A DNA stretch of 64,000 nucleotides from Mycolicibacterium gadium (GTDB lineage: Bacteria > Actinomycetota > Actinomycetes > Mycobacteriales > Mycobacteriaceae): NCBI RefSeq assembly GCF_010728925.1, contig NZ_AP022608.1, positions 744,001 to 808,000 of the forward strand, in the 5' to 3' direction. A program made the position numbers and the translations under genes. Below the pieces are notes generated by a model, which made no database searches, had not been told where the DNA came from, and saw nothing but the letters and a program-made list of their open reading frames with translations. The number at the start of each line of letters is the position of its first letter. Within the stretch, counting starts at the first letter, position 1. Of this stretch, positions 7,810-15,798 are shown in pieces.

Positions 7810-8991
7810 GTGCAGATCTCGGCGACATTGCTGCTGGAGCTCGGCGTCATCCTCACGGTGCTCACTGTGCTGGGCAGCGCTGCGCGCAGGTTCGCACTGT
7901 CGCCAATCCCGCTGTATCTCCTGGTAGGCCTGGCGCTCGGAGACGGCGGCGTCGCACCGATACCCGCTGCCGGGGAATTCGTTCACGCCGGGGCAACCAT
8001 CGGTGTGGTCCTTCTGCTGCTCGTGTTGGGGCTGGAGTTCTCGATCGGCGAATTCGCCAGCAGCCTGCGCAGACATCTGCCGTCGGCGTCGGTAGACCTG
8101 TTTCTCAATGCGCCACCCGGGGCGATCGCGGGCTGGCTGCTCGGGCTCGACGGCGTCGGGATCCTGGCGCTAGCCGGCGTGACGTACATTTCGTCGTCAG
8201 GCGTCATCGCCAGGCTGCTCTCCGACTTGCGCCGGCTCGGCAACCGCGAGACCCCGGCCGTCCTGTCAATTCTCGTGCTCGAGGACTTCGCGATGGCGGC
8301 CTACCTCCCCTTGCTGGCGGTCCTCGCGGCAGGCGGAACCTGGTGGCAGGCGATTCTCGGCGTCACGTTCGCCGTTGCCGCGTTGCTGGTGGCGTTCATC
8401 GCCTCCCTTCGCTGGGGACATCACCTCGGCCGCCTGGTAGCGCATCCTGACAACGAGCAGCTTCTACTGCGAATCATGGGCCTGACGTTGATCGTTGCCG
8501 CGCTGGCCGAGTTCGTGCATGCGTCGGCCGCGGTCGGTGCGTTCCTGGTCGGTCTCACGCTGACCGGTGACGCCGCGGACCGCGCGCGGATTGTGCTGAG
8601 CCCGCTGCGGGATCTGTTCGCGGCAATCTTCTTCCTGGCAATCGGCTTCTCCGTGAACCCTGCGGAGTTGATTCCGATGCTGCCCGCCGCTCTGGCGCTC
8701 GCGGCGGTGACAGCCGTGACGAAGGCGTTGACCGGCCGGTTCGCCGCCCGTCGTGACGGGGTGGGCAGGCCCGGGCAGTTGCGCGCGGGTATGGCGCTGA
8801 TCGCCCGTGGGGAATTCTCACTCGTCATCATCGGTCTGGTCGCGATGTCGATCCCGCAGCTCGGTGCGGTCGCGACTCCCTACGTATTCATCCTCGCGAT
8901 TGTCGGACCCGTGTTGACCCGCTTCAGCGGAGGCGGCCTGCGCCCTGCCGTCAGGCAGATTGGCGAAACACCGGCGACCGATCGGCAATAA
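7810..8991 (+). CDS. Cation/proton antiporter, CPA2 family (KhtU/KefB-like)
   Basis: A 393-residue polytopic protein of about 11-12 spans with the CPA2 pattern, including LVLGLEFSIGEF, GVTYISSSGVIARLL and the FFLAIGFSVNP segment. It lacks the C-terminal RCK domain of KefB/KefC; that function is supplied by the separate KhtT-like gene just upstream, as in the KhtTU system. It starts at a GTG 3 bases after that gene. The likely role is potassium or pH homeostasis. The pair is an insertion relative to the M. tuberculosis order. Confidence 0.87.
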   Translation: MQISATLLLELGVILTVLTVLGSAARRFALSPIPLYLLVGLALGDGGVAPIPAAGEFVHAGATIGVVLLLLVLGLEFSIGEFASSLRRHLPSASVDLFLNAPPGAIAGWLLGLDGVGILALAGVTYISSSGVIARLLSDLRRLGNRETPAVLSILVLEDFAMAAYLPLLAVLAAGGTWWQAILGVTFAVAALLVAFIASLRWGHHLGRLVAHPDNEQLLLRIMGLTLIVAALAEFVHASAAVGAFLVGLTLTGDAADRARIVLSPLRDLFAAIFFLAIGFSVNPAELIPMLPAALALAAVTAVTKALTGRFAARRDGVGRPGQLRAGMALIARGEFSLVIIGLVAMSIPQLGAVATPYVFILAIVGPVLTRFSGGGLRPAVRQIGETPATDRQ

Positions 8992-9252
8992 GGTCGCCAT
9001 ACCATCGCTGCACAGCGGACCCGTCTCGCGCTCGGCCATCCGTTGACCCGCACGGTGTCGCGAATCGCCGGGCGGCGTCGAGGAGGTGCAACCCGACGGC
9101 CTCGAAGGACGCCCGAGCTGTGTCGCGGCCGTTGTAGGCACCGTCGTATTGCGCCCGTTCGCACCGAGACCACGAGCGCCACGCAGTCATCCTCACCGGC
9201 CCGGCAACGGATTCTTCGACACCGCCGCCATCGGCCCCGTAGTCTCCGCCGT

Positions 9253-10659
9253 GTGCACACGGTGTTCGATGCCCCCGTAGATCCCCGGTTGATCGAACGT
9301 TCGCTTGCGGCAAGCTCCTTCAGTTCGATGTGGCTGGACATTCCCCGGCCCGCCTACCCTCAGCTGACCGCACCGATCACCTGCGACCTGCTCGTGGTCG
9401 GCGGCGGCTACACCGGGCTCTGGACGGCACTGCATGCCGCCGAGCGCAATCCGGACCGGCGCATCGTCCTCATCGAGGCCAACCGCATCGCGTGGGCGGC
9501 GTCGGGACGAAACGGCGGATTCGTCGACGCCAGCCTGACTCACGGAGCCGAGAACGGAAAAGCGCGCTGGCCCAACGAGATCCACGCTCTGGACGAGATG
9601 GGCATCCAGAATCTCGACGGCATGCAGGCCGACATCGAACGTCTGAGGCTGGATACGGAGTGGCAGCGGACCGGGATGCTCTCGGTCGCCACCGAACCCC
9701 ATCAGGTCGACTGGCTGCGGGACGCCGCGAACGGGGGAGAGGGCCACTTCCTCGACACGCAGCAGGTGCGCGCCGAGGCGAACTCACCGACCTACCTGGC
9801 GGGGCTGTTCAGTGCCGACACGTGCGCCATCGTGCACCCGGCCAAGCTGGCGTTCGAGCTCGCCCGTGCGTGCACGGACGCGGGCGTGCAGATCTACGAG
9901 CGCGCCAACGCCACCCGGTTGGAGTCCGAAGGCCCTGCGCTGCACGTCCACACCGCCGCCGCGGCCATCACCGCGGGCCAGGTGGTGCTGGCGACGAACG
10001 TCTACCCGAGCCTGTTGCGCCGCAACCGGTTGCACACCATTCCGGTTTACGACTACGTGCTGGCGACCGAGCCGCTGACCGACGCGCAGCTGGACCGCAT
10101 CGGGTGGCGAAACAGGCAGGGAATCGGCGACTGCGCCAACCAGTTTCATTACTACCGGTTGACCATGGACAACCGCATCGTGTGGGGCGGTTATGACGCG
10201 GTGTATCACTTCGGCGGCAAGGTCGATCCCGCCTACGAGGACCGGGCCGACACGTATCAGCGCCTCGCCGCGCACTTCTTCATCACGTTTCCCCAACTCG
10301 ACGACGTCCGGTTCTCGCACCGGTGGGCCGGTGCCATCGACACCAACACTCGCTTCTGCGCGCACTGGGGTCTCGCCCACGACGACCGGGTCGCGTATGT
10401 CAACGGATTCACCGGCCTTGGCGTGGGCGCGGCGAGGTTCGCGGCCGACGTGTGCCTGGATCTGCTCGACGGAATCCCCACCCCGCGCACCGAGTTGGAG
10501 ATGGTGCGCCGACGCCCGCTGCCGTTCCCACCCGAACCGATCGCGAGCATCGGCGTCCAGGCGACGCGATGGTCTCTGGACCGCGCCGATCATTCGGCGG
10601 GGCGCCGCAACATTTTTCTTCGGACACTCGACGCGCTGGGCCTCGGCTTCGATTCCTGA
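9253..10659 (+). CDS. FAD-dependent oxidoreductase, DAO family
   Basis: A 468-residue protein with an N-terminal dinucleotide-binding fold (CDLLVVGGGYTGLWTALHAAE) and the DAO-family signature ASGRNGGFVDASL. The C-terminal WAGAIDTNTRF...GFTGLGVGAARF is the FAD-closing region. Relatives oxidise secondary amines such as N-methyl amino acids or gamma-glutamyl-putrescine. I start at the GTG at 9253; a GTG three codons on is possible. The frame is open further upstream (to 9043), but that gives an unusually long N-terminus. Confidence 0.83.
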   Translation: MHTVFDAPVDPRLIERSLAASSFSSMWLDIPRPAYPQLTAPITCDLLVVGGGYTGLWTALHAAERNPDRRIVLIEANRIAWAASGRNGGFVDASLTHGAENGKARWPNEIHALDEMGIQNLDGMQADIERLRLDTEWQRTGMLSVATEPHQVDWLRDAANGGEGHFLDTQQVRAEANSPTYLAGLFSADTCAIVHPAKLAFELARACTDAGVQIYERANATRLESEGPALHVHTAAAAITAGQVVLATNVYPSLLRRNRLHTIPVYDYVLATEPLTDAQLDRIGWRNRQGIGDCANQFHYYRLTMDNRIVWGGYDAVYHFGGKVDPAYEDRADTYQRLAAHFFITFPQLDDVRFSHRWAGAIDTNTRFCAHWGLAHDDRVAYVNGFTGLGVGAARFAADVCLDLLDGIPTPRTELEMVRRRPLPFPPEPIASIGVQATRWSLDRADHSAGRRNIFLRTLDALGLGFDS

Positions 10660-10847
10660 CGCCCCCTTGTTTAATGGCCGCCGTTGCCACTCTGTAACGC
10701 TTCTGTGATCCTTGCCGATGGGCTGAAGTAGGTACGCCAGTTGTGTGATTGCTCCTGGTCGGGCGCGGGTATCACTTCTCGCACTCGGCCTGTGGGCATC
10801 TCATGACGCCGGTACCCTTTACACACTTGAGACCCAAGGGGGCGGCG

Positions 10848-11528
10848 ATGCGCCGACGTTCGTTACGCGTATTCGCGACGGTGGCGGCGTCACTCGGCGC
10901 GCTCGTACTCCCCGGTGTGCCGGTGCAAGCCGATCCGGGCGTCGTCGTGTTCCCGGGCATGGAAATCATTCAGGGCACCAACGCGTGCACGTTGGGATTC
11001 GTCGACCCCAGAGCACGCGTCGCCTATACCGCGGGGCATTGCCGCGGCGACGGCACGGTGCAGGACGGTGGCCGCAGATACATCGGGCGGCAGGCGTCGT
11101 TCCGCGACAACACCCCCGACGGCGCCACCATCGACACCAACCATCAGATCACCGACTGGGAGGCAATCAGCCTCGCACCCGACGTTGCTGTCAACAACGT
11201 TCTGCCGCGCGGCCTGGTGCTCGTGTCCGACCCCGGCGTCACGCCCACACCCGGTCTGCCGGTGTGCCATTTCGGGGTCGTCACGGGCGAGAGTTGCGGG
11301 AACATCCAGGCGGTCTACAACGGCTGGTTCACGATGGCCAACGGTGTGGTGAGCCAGAAGGGCGACTCCGGCGGGCCGGTCTACTTCATCACGCCTGACG
11401 GCAGGGCCGCGATGGTCGGGATGTTCAACAGCACCTGGGGCCAGTTCCCCGCCGCGGTGTCCTGGCATGTCGCCAATCAGCAGGCGAGCCAGGACGTCAT
11501 CTCCGCGGCGTCGGCGCCGGTGCCCTAA
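10848..11528 (+). CDS. Secreted chymotrypsin-like serine protease (Rv1815-like)
   Basis: A 226-residue precursor with a cleavable signal peptide (basic RRRSLR, hydrophobic core, cleavage near VQA-DP at about residue 28). The S1 triad is visible: His64 in YTAGHC, a probable Asp103 in ITDWEAISL, and Ser174 in KGDSGGPV. Four cysteines at about 47, 65, 140 and 150 could form two disulphides. An ATG 15 codons earlier is possible, but the internal ATG follows a purine-rich AAGGGGGCGG and begins a proper signal sequence. M. tuberculosis has a similar secreted protein at the syntenic position. It ends convergent with the nitroreductase gene. Confidence 0.87.
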   Translation: MRRRSLRVFATVAASLGALVLPGVPVQADPGVVVFPGMEIIQGTNACTLGFVDPRARVAYTAGHCRGDGTVQDGGRRYIGRQASFRDNTPDGATIDTNHQITDWEAISLAPDVAVNNVLPRGLVLVSDPGVTPTPGLPVCHFGVVTGESCGNIQAVYNGWFTMANGVVSQKGDSGGPVYFITPDGRAAMVGMFNSTWGQFPAAVSWHVANQQASQDVISAASAPVP

Positions 11529-11965
11529 CGCTGGAGTTCGAACACGGGAATCGACGGCGCTGTCGCACTCACCTCCGCGTCCGAGGACTCGGGTGTCAGT
11601 CCGCCGACGTGTCCCTTCACCTCCCAGAACCACCGATCAAGGTAGCGCCGCAACAGTTCCGGCTTGGCGACGTCGGCGACCTCGGTGATGTGCACCTCGT
11701 GGCTGCGCCAGCGCGGACCCATCTCGATGGCACCCGCCGCCCGGGCGTTGCGAACCCACTGGGTGGTGCCGCGCGGTGAAACCAGGTAGTCGCGACCGTC
11801 GACGGTCAGCAGATTGACGACCACTCCGCGAGGCTTGCCCGTCCTTCGGCCCCGGATCCGCACCGCCACCGTGCCGGCGATGCTGATGCCGGCCTCGGCG
11901 AGCAGACGGAACAGTTCGTTGAAGGCGCGGGCAGCGGGTGTGGGCTGGTCGTAGCGCGCGGACAT
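11525..11965 (-). CDS. Deazaflavin (F420)-dependent nitroreductase family protein
   Basis: A 146-residue protein of the split beta-barrel Ddn/DUF385 family. It has the core RGRRTGKPRGVVVNLLTVDGRDYLVSPRGTTQWVRN and the Arg/Trp-rich downstream block. Mycobacterial members bind F420 and reduce quinones or nitro compounds. The internal ATG at 11965, preceded by AAGGGGA, is preferred over a longer start. It is divergent from a TetR gene with an inverted repeat between them, so it is a probable target of that regulator. Confidence 0.85.
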   Translation of the reverse strand: MSARYDQPTPAARAFNELFRLLAEAGISIAGTVAVRIRGRRTGKPRGVVVNLLTVDGRDYLVSPRGTTQWVRNARAAGAIEMGPRWRSHEVHITEVADVAKPELLRRYLDRWFWEVKGHVGGLTPESSDAEVSATAPSIPVFELQR

Positions 11966-11983
11966 CACATTCCCCTTCGTTTC

Positions 11984-11998
11984 GAGAGCGGTGCTCTC
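11984..11998. promoter_or_regulatory. Inverted repeat, candidate operator of the divergent TetR
   Basis: GAGAGC-GGT-GCTCTC is a perfect 6-base inverted repeat with a 3-base spacer. It sits in the 101-base gap between the nitroreductase and the TetR gene. Its size and position suit a TetR dimer that controls both genes. No binding evidence is available from sequence alone. Confidence 0.55.
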
Positions 11999-12066
11999 TT
12001 TCGAGGGTGGCACGCTTCAGCGTGAAAAGCAAGAGCAGTGATCTCGTTTCGTGCGACACTGGCGGC

Positions 12067-12744
12067 ATGGGCAAGCGGCAGGACACGCGCGACCGCATCG
12101 AGAGCCAGATCATCGAGCTCGGCCGTCGCCACCTGGTCACCGAAGGTGCCGCGGGGTTGTCGCTGCGCGCGATCGCACGCGACCTCGGCATGGTGTCGTC
12201 GGCGGTCTACCGGTACGTGGCCAGCCGCGACGAACTGCTGACGCTGCTACTCGTCGACGCCTACTCGGAGCTGGCCGACGCGGTGGACGACGCGGGCGCT
12301 TCCGAGGCGTCGTGGCGCGACCGGCTTTTCGTCATGGCGCAGGCCGCCCGGCGGTGGGCCGTCGATCACCCGGCGAGTTGGGCGCTGCTGTATGGCAGTC
12401 CGGTGCCGGGGTATCGCGCTCCGGCGGACCGAACCGTCGGCCCGGGCACGCGGGTCGTCGGCGCGCTGTTCGGCGCCGTGGCCGCGGGCATCGCGGCCGG
12501 AGATGTCTCGACCTCCGAAGTCGCGGTGGGGCAGCGGTTGTCGTCGGATTTCGACCGGGTGCGCGAGGAGTTCGAATTTTCCGGCGACGACTCCGCGGTG
12601 GCCAAATGCTTCCTGCTGTGGGCGGGGCTGATCGGGGCGATCAGCCTGGAGGTGTTCGGCCAGTACGGGGCGGACACGCTGACCGACCCGGGGGATGCCT
12701 TCGATCTCCAGGTCAACCTGTTGATCGAGATGCTCACCCGATAA
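12067..12744 (+). CDS. TetR family transcriptional regulator (Rv1816-like)
   Basis: A 225-residue TetR regulator. The DNA-binding domain occupies roughly residues 8-55, with the recognition helix in LSLRAIARDLGMVSSAVYRYVASRDELL. The C-terminal half is a TetR_C-type helical domain (DHPASWALLYGSPVPGYRAP) as in M. tuberculosis Rv1816. It is divergent from the nitroreductase gene and probably controls it and itself through the 11984-11998 inverted repeat. Confidence 0.87.
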   Translation: MGKRQDTRDRIESQIIELGRRHLVTEGAAGLSLRAIARDLGMVSSAVYRYVASRDELLTLLLVDAYSELADAVDDAGASEASWRDRLFVMAQAARRWAVDHPASWALLYGSPVPGYRAPADRTVGPGTRVVGALFGAVAAGIAAGDVSTSEVAVGQRLSSDFDRVREEFEFSGDDSAVAKCFLLWAGLIGAISLEVFGQYGADTLTDPGDAFDLQVNLLIEMLTR

Positions 12745-12751
12745 TTTAGTA

Positions 12752-12786
12752 TTGACTTATATAAGCTGCTACTTTAATTTAGAGCC
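12752..12786 (+). promoter_or_regulatory. Promoter and palindrome of the ArsR/SRPBCC operon
   Basis: TTGACT at 12752-12757 and TAATTT at 12775-12780, spaced by 17 bases, form a good SigA-type promoter. Transcription should begin at or next to the GTG at 12787, so the message is probably leaderless. A perfect 10-base palindrome CTTATATAAG at 12756-12765 overlaps the -35/spacer region and is a natural autoregulatory operator for ArsR. Confidence 0.6.
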
Positions 12787-13134
12787 GTGCACGCGTTCGA
12801 CGTCCTGGGTGACCCGGTGCGTCGGCGCATTCTCGAACTACTCGCCGGGGGCGAGCAGTCGGCGGGGACCATCGGTGCGCAGATTCAGGAAGAGTTCGCG
12901 ATCAGCCAGCCGGCGGTGTCGCAGCACCTCAAGGTGTTGCGCGAGAACGGATTCACCTCGGTACGGCCGGACGGGCAGCGCAGGCTCTACGCCGTCAACG
13001 GCGCGGCGCTACGCGACGTCGACGAGTGGCTTGACGGCTTCCGCCGGTTCTGGGCGCCACGACTCGACGCCCTTGCTACCGAGATCGCACGAGGCAAACG
13101 ACAACGCAGAAGCCAAGGAAGGCACCATGACTGA
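12787..13134 (+). CDS. ArsR family transcriptional regulator
   Basis: A 115-residue winged-helix protein (FDVLGDPVRRRILELLAGGE, then ISQPAVSQHLKVLRENGFTSV as recognition helix, then the wing RRLYAV). It lacks the cysteine pairs of metal-sensing members. Regulators of this type are often paired with SRPBCC/AHSA1 proteins, as here: the next gene starts 8 bases before this one ends. The GTG at 12787 lies 7 bases from a -10 element, supporting leaderless translation. Confidence 0.87.
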   Translation: MHAFDVLGDPVRRRILELLAGGEQSAGTIGAQIQEEFAISQPAVSQHLKVLRENGFTSVRPDGQRRLYAVNGAALRDVDEWLDGFRRFWAPRLDALATEIARGKRQRRSQGRHHD

Positions 13135-13765
13135 GGTCGACATCGAGCATCAAATCAACGCCGTCGAGCGCAAGCTGGGATCGCGCATCATCGATGCCGA
13201 GGAAGCGCACGTCGTCACCATCAGCCAGTCCTACGCCACCGAGCAGAACGACCTCTGGGACGCCGTCACCAACATCGAGCGCATTCCCCGGTGGTTGATG
13301 CCCATTTCCGGCGACCTGACCGTCGGCGGTTCCTACCAGTTGGAGGGTCACGCGGGCGGCACCGTCCTGACCTGCGATCCGCCCAAAAACTTCACTGCGA
13401 CTTGGGAATTCGGCGGAGGTGTCAGCTGGATCGACGTCACCGTCAGCGCCGAAGGCCCGACCCGGTCGCGCTTGGTGATCGAGCACATCGCCCACGTCGA
13501 CGACCACTGGGACCAGTTCGGGCCCGGCGCGGTCGGGATGGGCTGGGATTCGATGGTGCTCGGGCTCGCGATCCACATCGCAACCGGGGCGGCCATCGAT
13601 CCGTCGTTCGGTCAGCGGTGGATCGTCACCGACGAGGGTCGGCGGTTCCTCACGTTGTCCGGCGAGAGGTGGTGTGACGCGAACATCGCATTTGGAACCG
13701 ACCCGTCGACGGCGCGCGAGATGGCACGGCGATGCCTGGCGGCGTACCTCGGCGAGGAAAACTAG
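13127..13765 (+). CDS. SRPBCC (AHSA1-like) domain protein
   Basis: A 212-residue protein with the START-like SRPBCC fold. Landmarks are QSYATEQNDLWDAVTNIERIPRWLMPISGDL near the N-terminus, then GGTVLTCDPPKNFTATWEFGG and SRLVIEHIAHVDDHWDQFGPGAVGMGW. These proteins bind hydrophobic ligands. They are frequently co-transcribed with an ArsR regulator, which the 8-base overlap with the preceding gene supports. Its TAG stop is part of the KstR-type operator of the next operon. Confidence 0.85.
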   Translation: MTEVDIEHQINAVERKLGSRIIDAEEAHVVTISQSYATEQNDLWDAVTNIERIPRWLMPISGDLTVGGSYQLEGHAGGTVLTCDPPKNFTATWEFGGGVSWIDVTVSAEGPTRSRLVIEHIAHVDDHWDQFGPGAVGMGWDSMVLGLAIHIATGAAIDPSFGQRWIVTDEGRRFLTLSGERWCDANIAFGTDPSTAREMARRCLAAYLGEEN

Positions 13766-13776
13766 AACACGTTCTA
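13763..13776. promoter_or_regulatory. KstR-type operator
   Basis: TAGAACACGTTCTA fits the published mycobacterial KstR motif TnnAACnnGTTnnA at every fixed position and is palindromic at all but the two central bases. KstR is the TetR-family repressor of cholesterol catabolism. The site lies 34 bases before the VOC gene and its coupled KstD-like flavoprotein gene, so that operon is a probable member of the steroid regulon. Confidence 0.65.
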
Positions 13777-13810
13777 GCCATCTGGGGCGGCCGGGGATAT
13801 CCTCGACCCG

Positions 13811-14308
13811 ATGCATGCCCAGACACCTGTCCAGATTGCGTGGGTGACGCGGGACCTCGACGTCACCGAAAAGGCGCTGACCACGATGTTGGGTGCCAAG
13901 AAGTGGGTGCGGATACCAAACGTCCACTTCGCGCCCGACACGTGCACCTTCCGGGGAGCGCCCGCCGACTTCACCGCCGACATCGCGTTCAGCTACGCCG
14001 GTGACACCCAGCTCGAGCTGATCGCACCGATCGGCGGCGGCCCGAGCGTGTACACCGAGTTCCTCGACACCTGCGGACCCGGTCTGCACCACATCTGTGT
14101 CGAGGCACCCGACTCCGCGGCGTTCGACGCTGCATTGCGCGACGCAGAAGCCAACGGGACCCCCGTCGTGCAGCAGGGGATCATGCCCGGCGGGATGCGG
14201 TTCGCCTACCTGTCGGCTGCCGACGCCGGCGTGCCCTACATCGAGATCGCCGTCATCCCCGACGAGATCAAGTCATTTTTCGACTATGTGAAACAGGAGC
14301 AACAGTGA
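13811..14308 (+). CDS. VOC superfamily protein (glyoxalase/dioxygenase-like)
   Basis: A 165-residue protein with two beta-alpha-beta-beta-beta units of the vicinal-oxygen-chelate fold (PVQIAWVTRDLDVTEKALTTMLG ... GPGLHHICVEAPD ... VPYIEIAVIP). Possible metal ligands are His95/His96 in LHHIC and Glu151 in YIEIAV. It is similar in size to methylmalonyl-CoA epimerase-like proteins, but the substrate is unknown. It overlaps the next flavoprotein gene through a GTGA junction and lies downstream of a KstR-type box, so a role in steroid or related lipid catabolism is inferred. Confidence 0.83.
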   Translation: MHAQTPVQIAWVTRDLDVTEKALTTMLGAKKWVRIPNVHFAPDTCTFRGAPADFTADIAFSYAGDTQLELIAPIGGGPSVYTEFLDTCGPGLHHICVEAPDSAAFDAALRDAEANGTPVVQQGIMPGGMRFAYLSAADAGVPYIEIAVIPDEIKSFFDYVKQEQQ

Positions 14309-15798
14309 GCGCTCTCGACATTCCGGACACCGTCGACGCGGCCGATGTTCAGTCATGGTCTGACGAGGTCGATGTCCTGGTCATCGGCTTCGGCATGGCC
14401 GGCGGCTGCGCAGCCGTGAGCGCCGCGGCGGCGGGAGCCGACGTTCTGGTGCTGGAGAAGGCGGCCGCGGCAGGCGGCACCAGCGCGATGGCCGGTGGCC
14501 ACTTTTATCTGGGCGGCGGCACAGCGGTGCAGCAGGCCACCGGACACGACGACAGCGCCGAAGAGATGTACAAGTATCTCGTGGCCGTCTCGGCCGCCCC
14601 GGACCTCGACAAGATTCGCCTCTACTGCGACCAAAGCGTCGAACACTTCGATTGGCTTGAGGCACTTGACTTTCAGTTCGAACGCAGTTTCTGGAAAGGC
14701 AAAGTGGTGGTGCCACCCGGCACCGAGGGGTTGTCCTATACCGGTAACGAGAAGGTATGGCCGTACTGCGAGCAGGCCAAACCGGCGCCGCGCGGACATT
14801 CGGTTCCGGTTCCGGGGGAGTTGGGCGGCGCAGCGATGGTCATCGACCTGCTGGTGAAACGTGCGACCGATCAAGGCGTGCAGATCCGTTACGAAACCGG
14901 CGTGACCAATCTGGTAGTCACCGACGACGGCCGGCAAAAAAAAGTGGTCGGGGTGCGCTGGAAGCACTTCGGCGAAACCGGGGCGATCAAAGCCAAGGCC
15001 GTCGTCATCGCCGCCGGCGGATTCGCGATGAACGCCGAAATGGTCGCCGAGCACACTCCGGCCCTCGGCCAGAAGCGGAAAACCAAACACCACGGCGAGG
15101 TGGAGCCCTACATCCTGGGCAACCCCTACGACGACGGAGTCGGCATCGCCCTTGGCGTATCGGCCGGTGGCGTGGCGGAGAACCTCGACGGGCTGTTCAT
15201 CACCGCCGCCGCGTACCCGCCGGAGATTCTGCTGACCGGTGTCATCGTCAACAACCGGGGCGAGCGGTTCGTCGCCGAGGATTCCTACCACTCACGCACA
15301 TCGGCGTACGTCCTGGAACAACCCGACCAGCAGGCATACCTGATCGTCGACGAAGCACACATGCAGATGCCCGAGATGCCTTTGATCAAGTTCATCGACG
15401 GATTCGAGACGGTCGCGGAAATGGAAGAGGCACTTGGCATTCCGGCGGGCAAGCTCGCCGCCGCACTCGACCGTTACAACGAGAATGCCGCGCGCGGCGA
15501 CGACCCGGACTTCCACAAACAGCCGGAATACGTTGCGGCACAGGACAACGGCCCGTGGGCTGCGTTCGATCTGTCACTGGGCGTGGCGATGTACTCGGGA
15601 TTCACCATGGGCGGTCTCGACGTGTCGATCGACGGACAGGTGCTGCGCTCCGATGGCAGCGTCATCGAGGGCCTCTATGCCGCAGGCGCCTGCGCGTCGA
15701 ACATCGCCCAGGACGGCAAGGGCTATGCCAGCGGCACCCAACTCGGCGAAGGTTCGTTCTTCGGCCGCCGTGCGGGTACGCACGCCGCACGGGCCTAG
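14305..15798 (+). CDS. FAD-binding dehydrogenase, KstD/fumarate reductase family (Rv1817-like)
   Basis: A 497-residue flavoprotein. The N-terminal Rossmann motif is [23 protein letters not shown], followed by [16 protein letters not shown] as in 3-ketosteroid 1-dehydrogenases. The C-terminal FAD-binding segment is [28 protein letters not shown] (read in parts). M. tuberculosis Rv1817 is the syntenic homologue. The GTG start overlaps the VOC stop (GTGA), and the pair follows a KstR-type operator. The most likely role is dehydrogenation of a steroid ring or side-chain intermediate; the exact substrate is not known. An A8 run lies at 14936-14943. Confidence 0.83.
   Translation: MSALDIPDTVDAADVQSWSDEVDVLVIGFGMAGGCAAVSAAAAGADVLVLEKAAAAGGTSAMAGGHFYLGGGTAVQQATGHDDSAEEMYKYLVAVSAAPDLDKIRLYCDQSVEHFDWLEALDFQFERSFWKGKVVVPPGTEGLSYTGNEKVWPYCEQAKPAPRGHSVPVPGELGGAAMVIDLLVKRATDQGVQIRYETGVTNLVVTDDGRQKKVVGVRWKHFGETGAIKAKAVVIAAGGFAMNAEMVAEHTPALGQKRKTKHHGEVEPYILGNPYDDGVGIALGVSAGGVAENLDGLFITAAAYPPEILLTGVIVNNRGERFVAEDSYHSRTSAYVLEQPDQQAYLIVDEAHMQMPEMPLIKFIDGFETVAEMEEALGIPAGKLAAALDRYNENAARGDDPDFHKQPEYVAAQDNGPWAAFDLSLGVAMYSGFTMGGLDVSIDGQVLRSDGSVIEGLYAAGACASNIAQDGKGYASGTQLGEGSFFGRRAGTHAARA

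Noticed and set aside
8992-9252. Coding region between the antiporter and the DAO oxidoreductase
   Set aside because: Open frames here overlap in several directions with no domain, no start signals and no convincing hairpin. I see nothing that can be supported.
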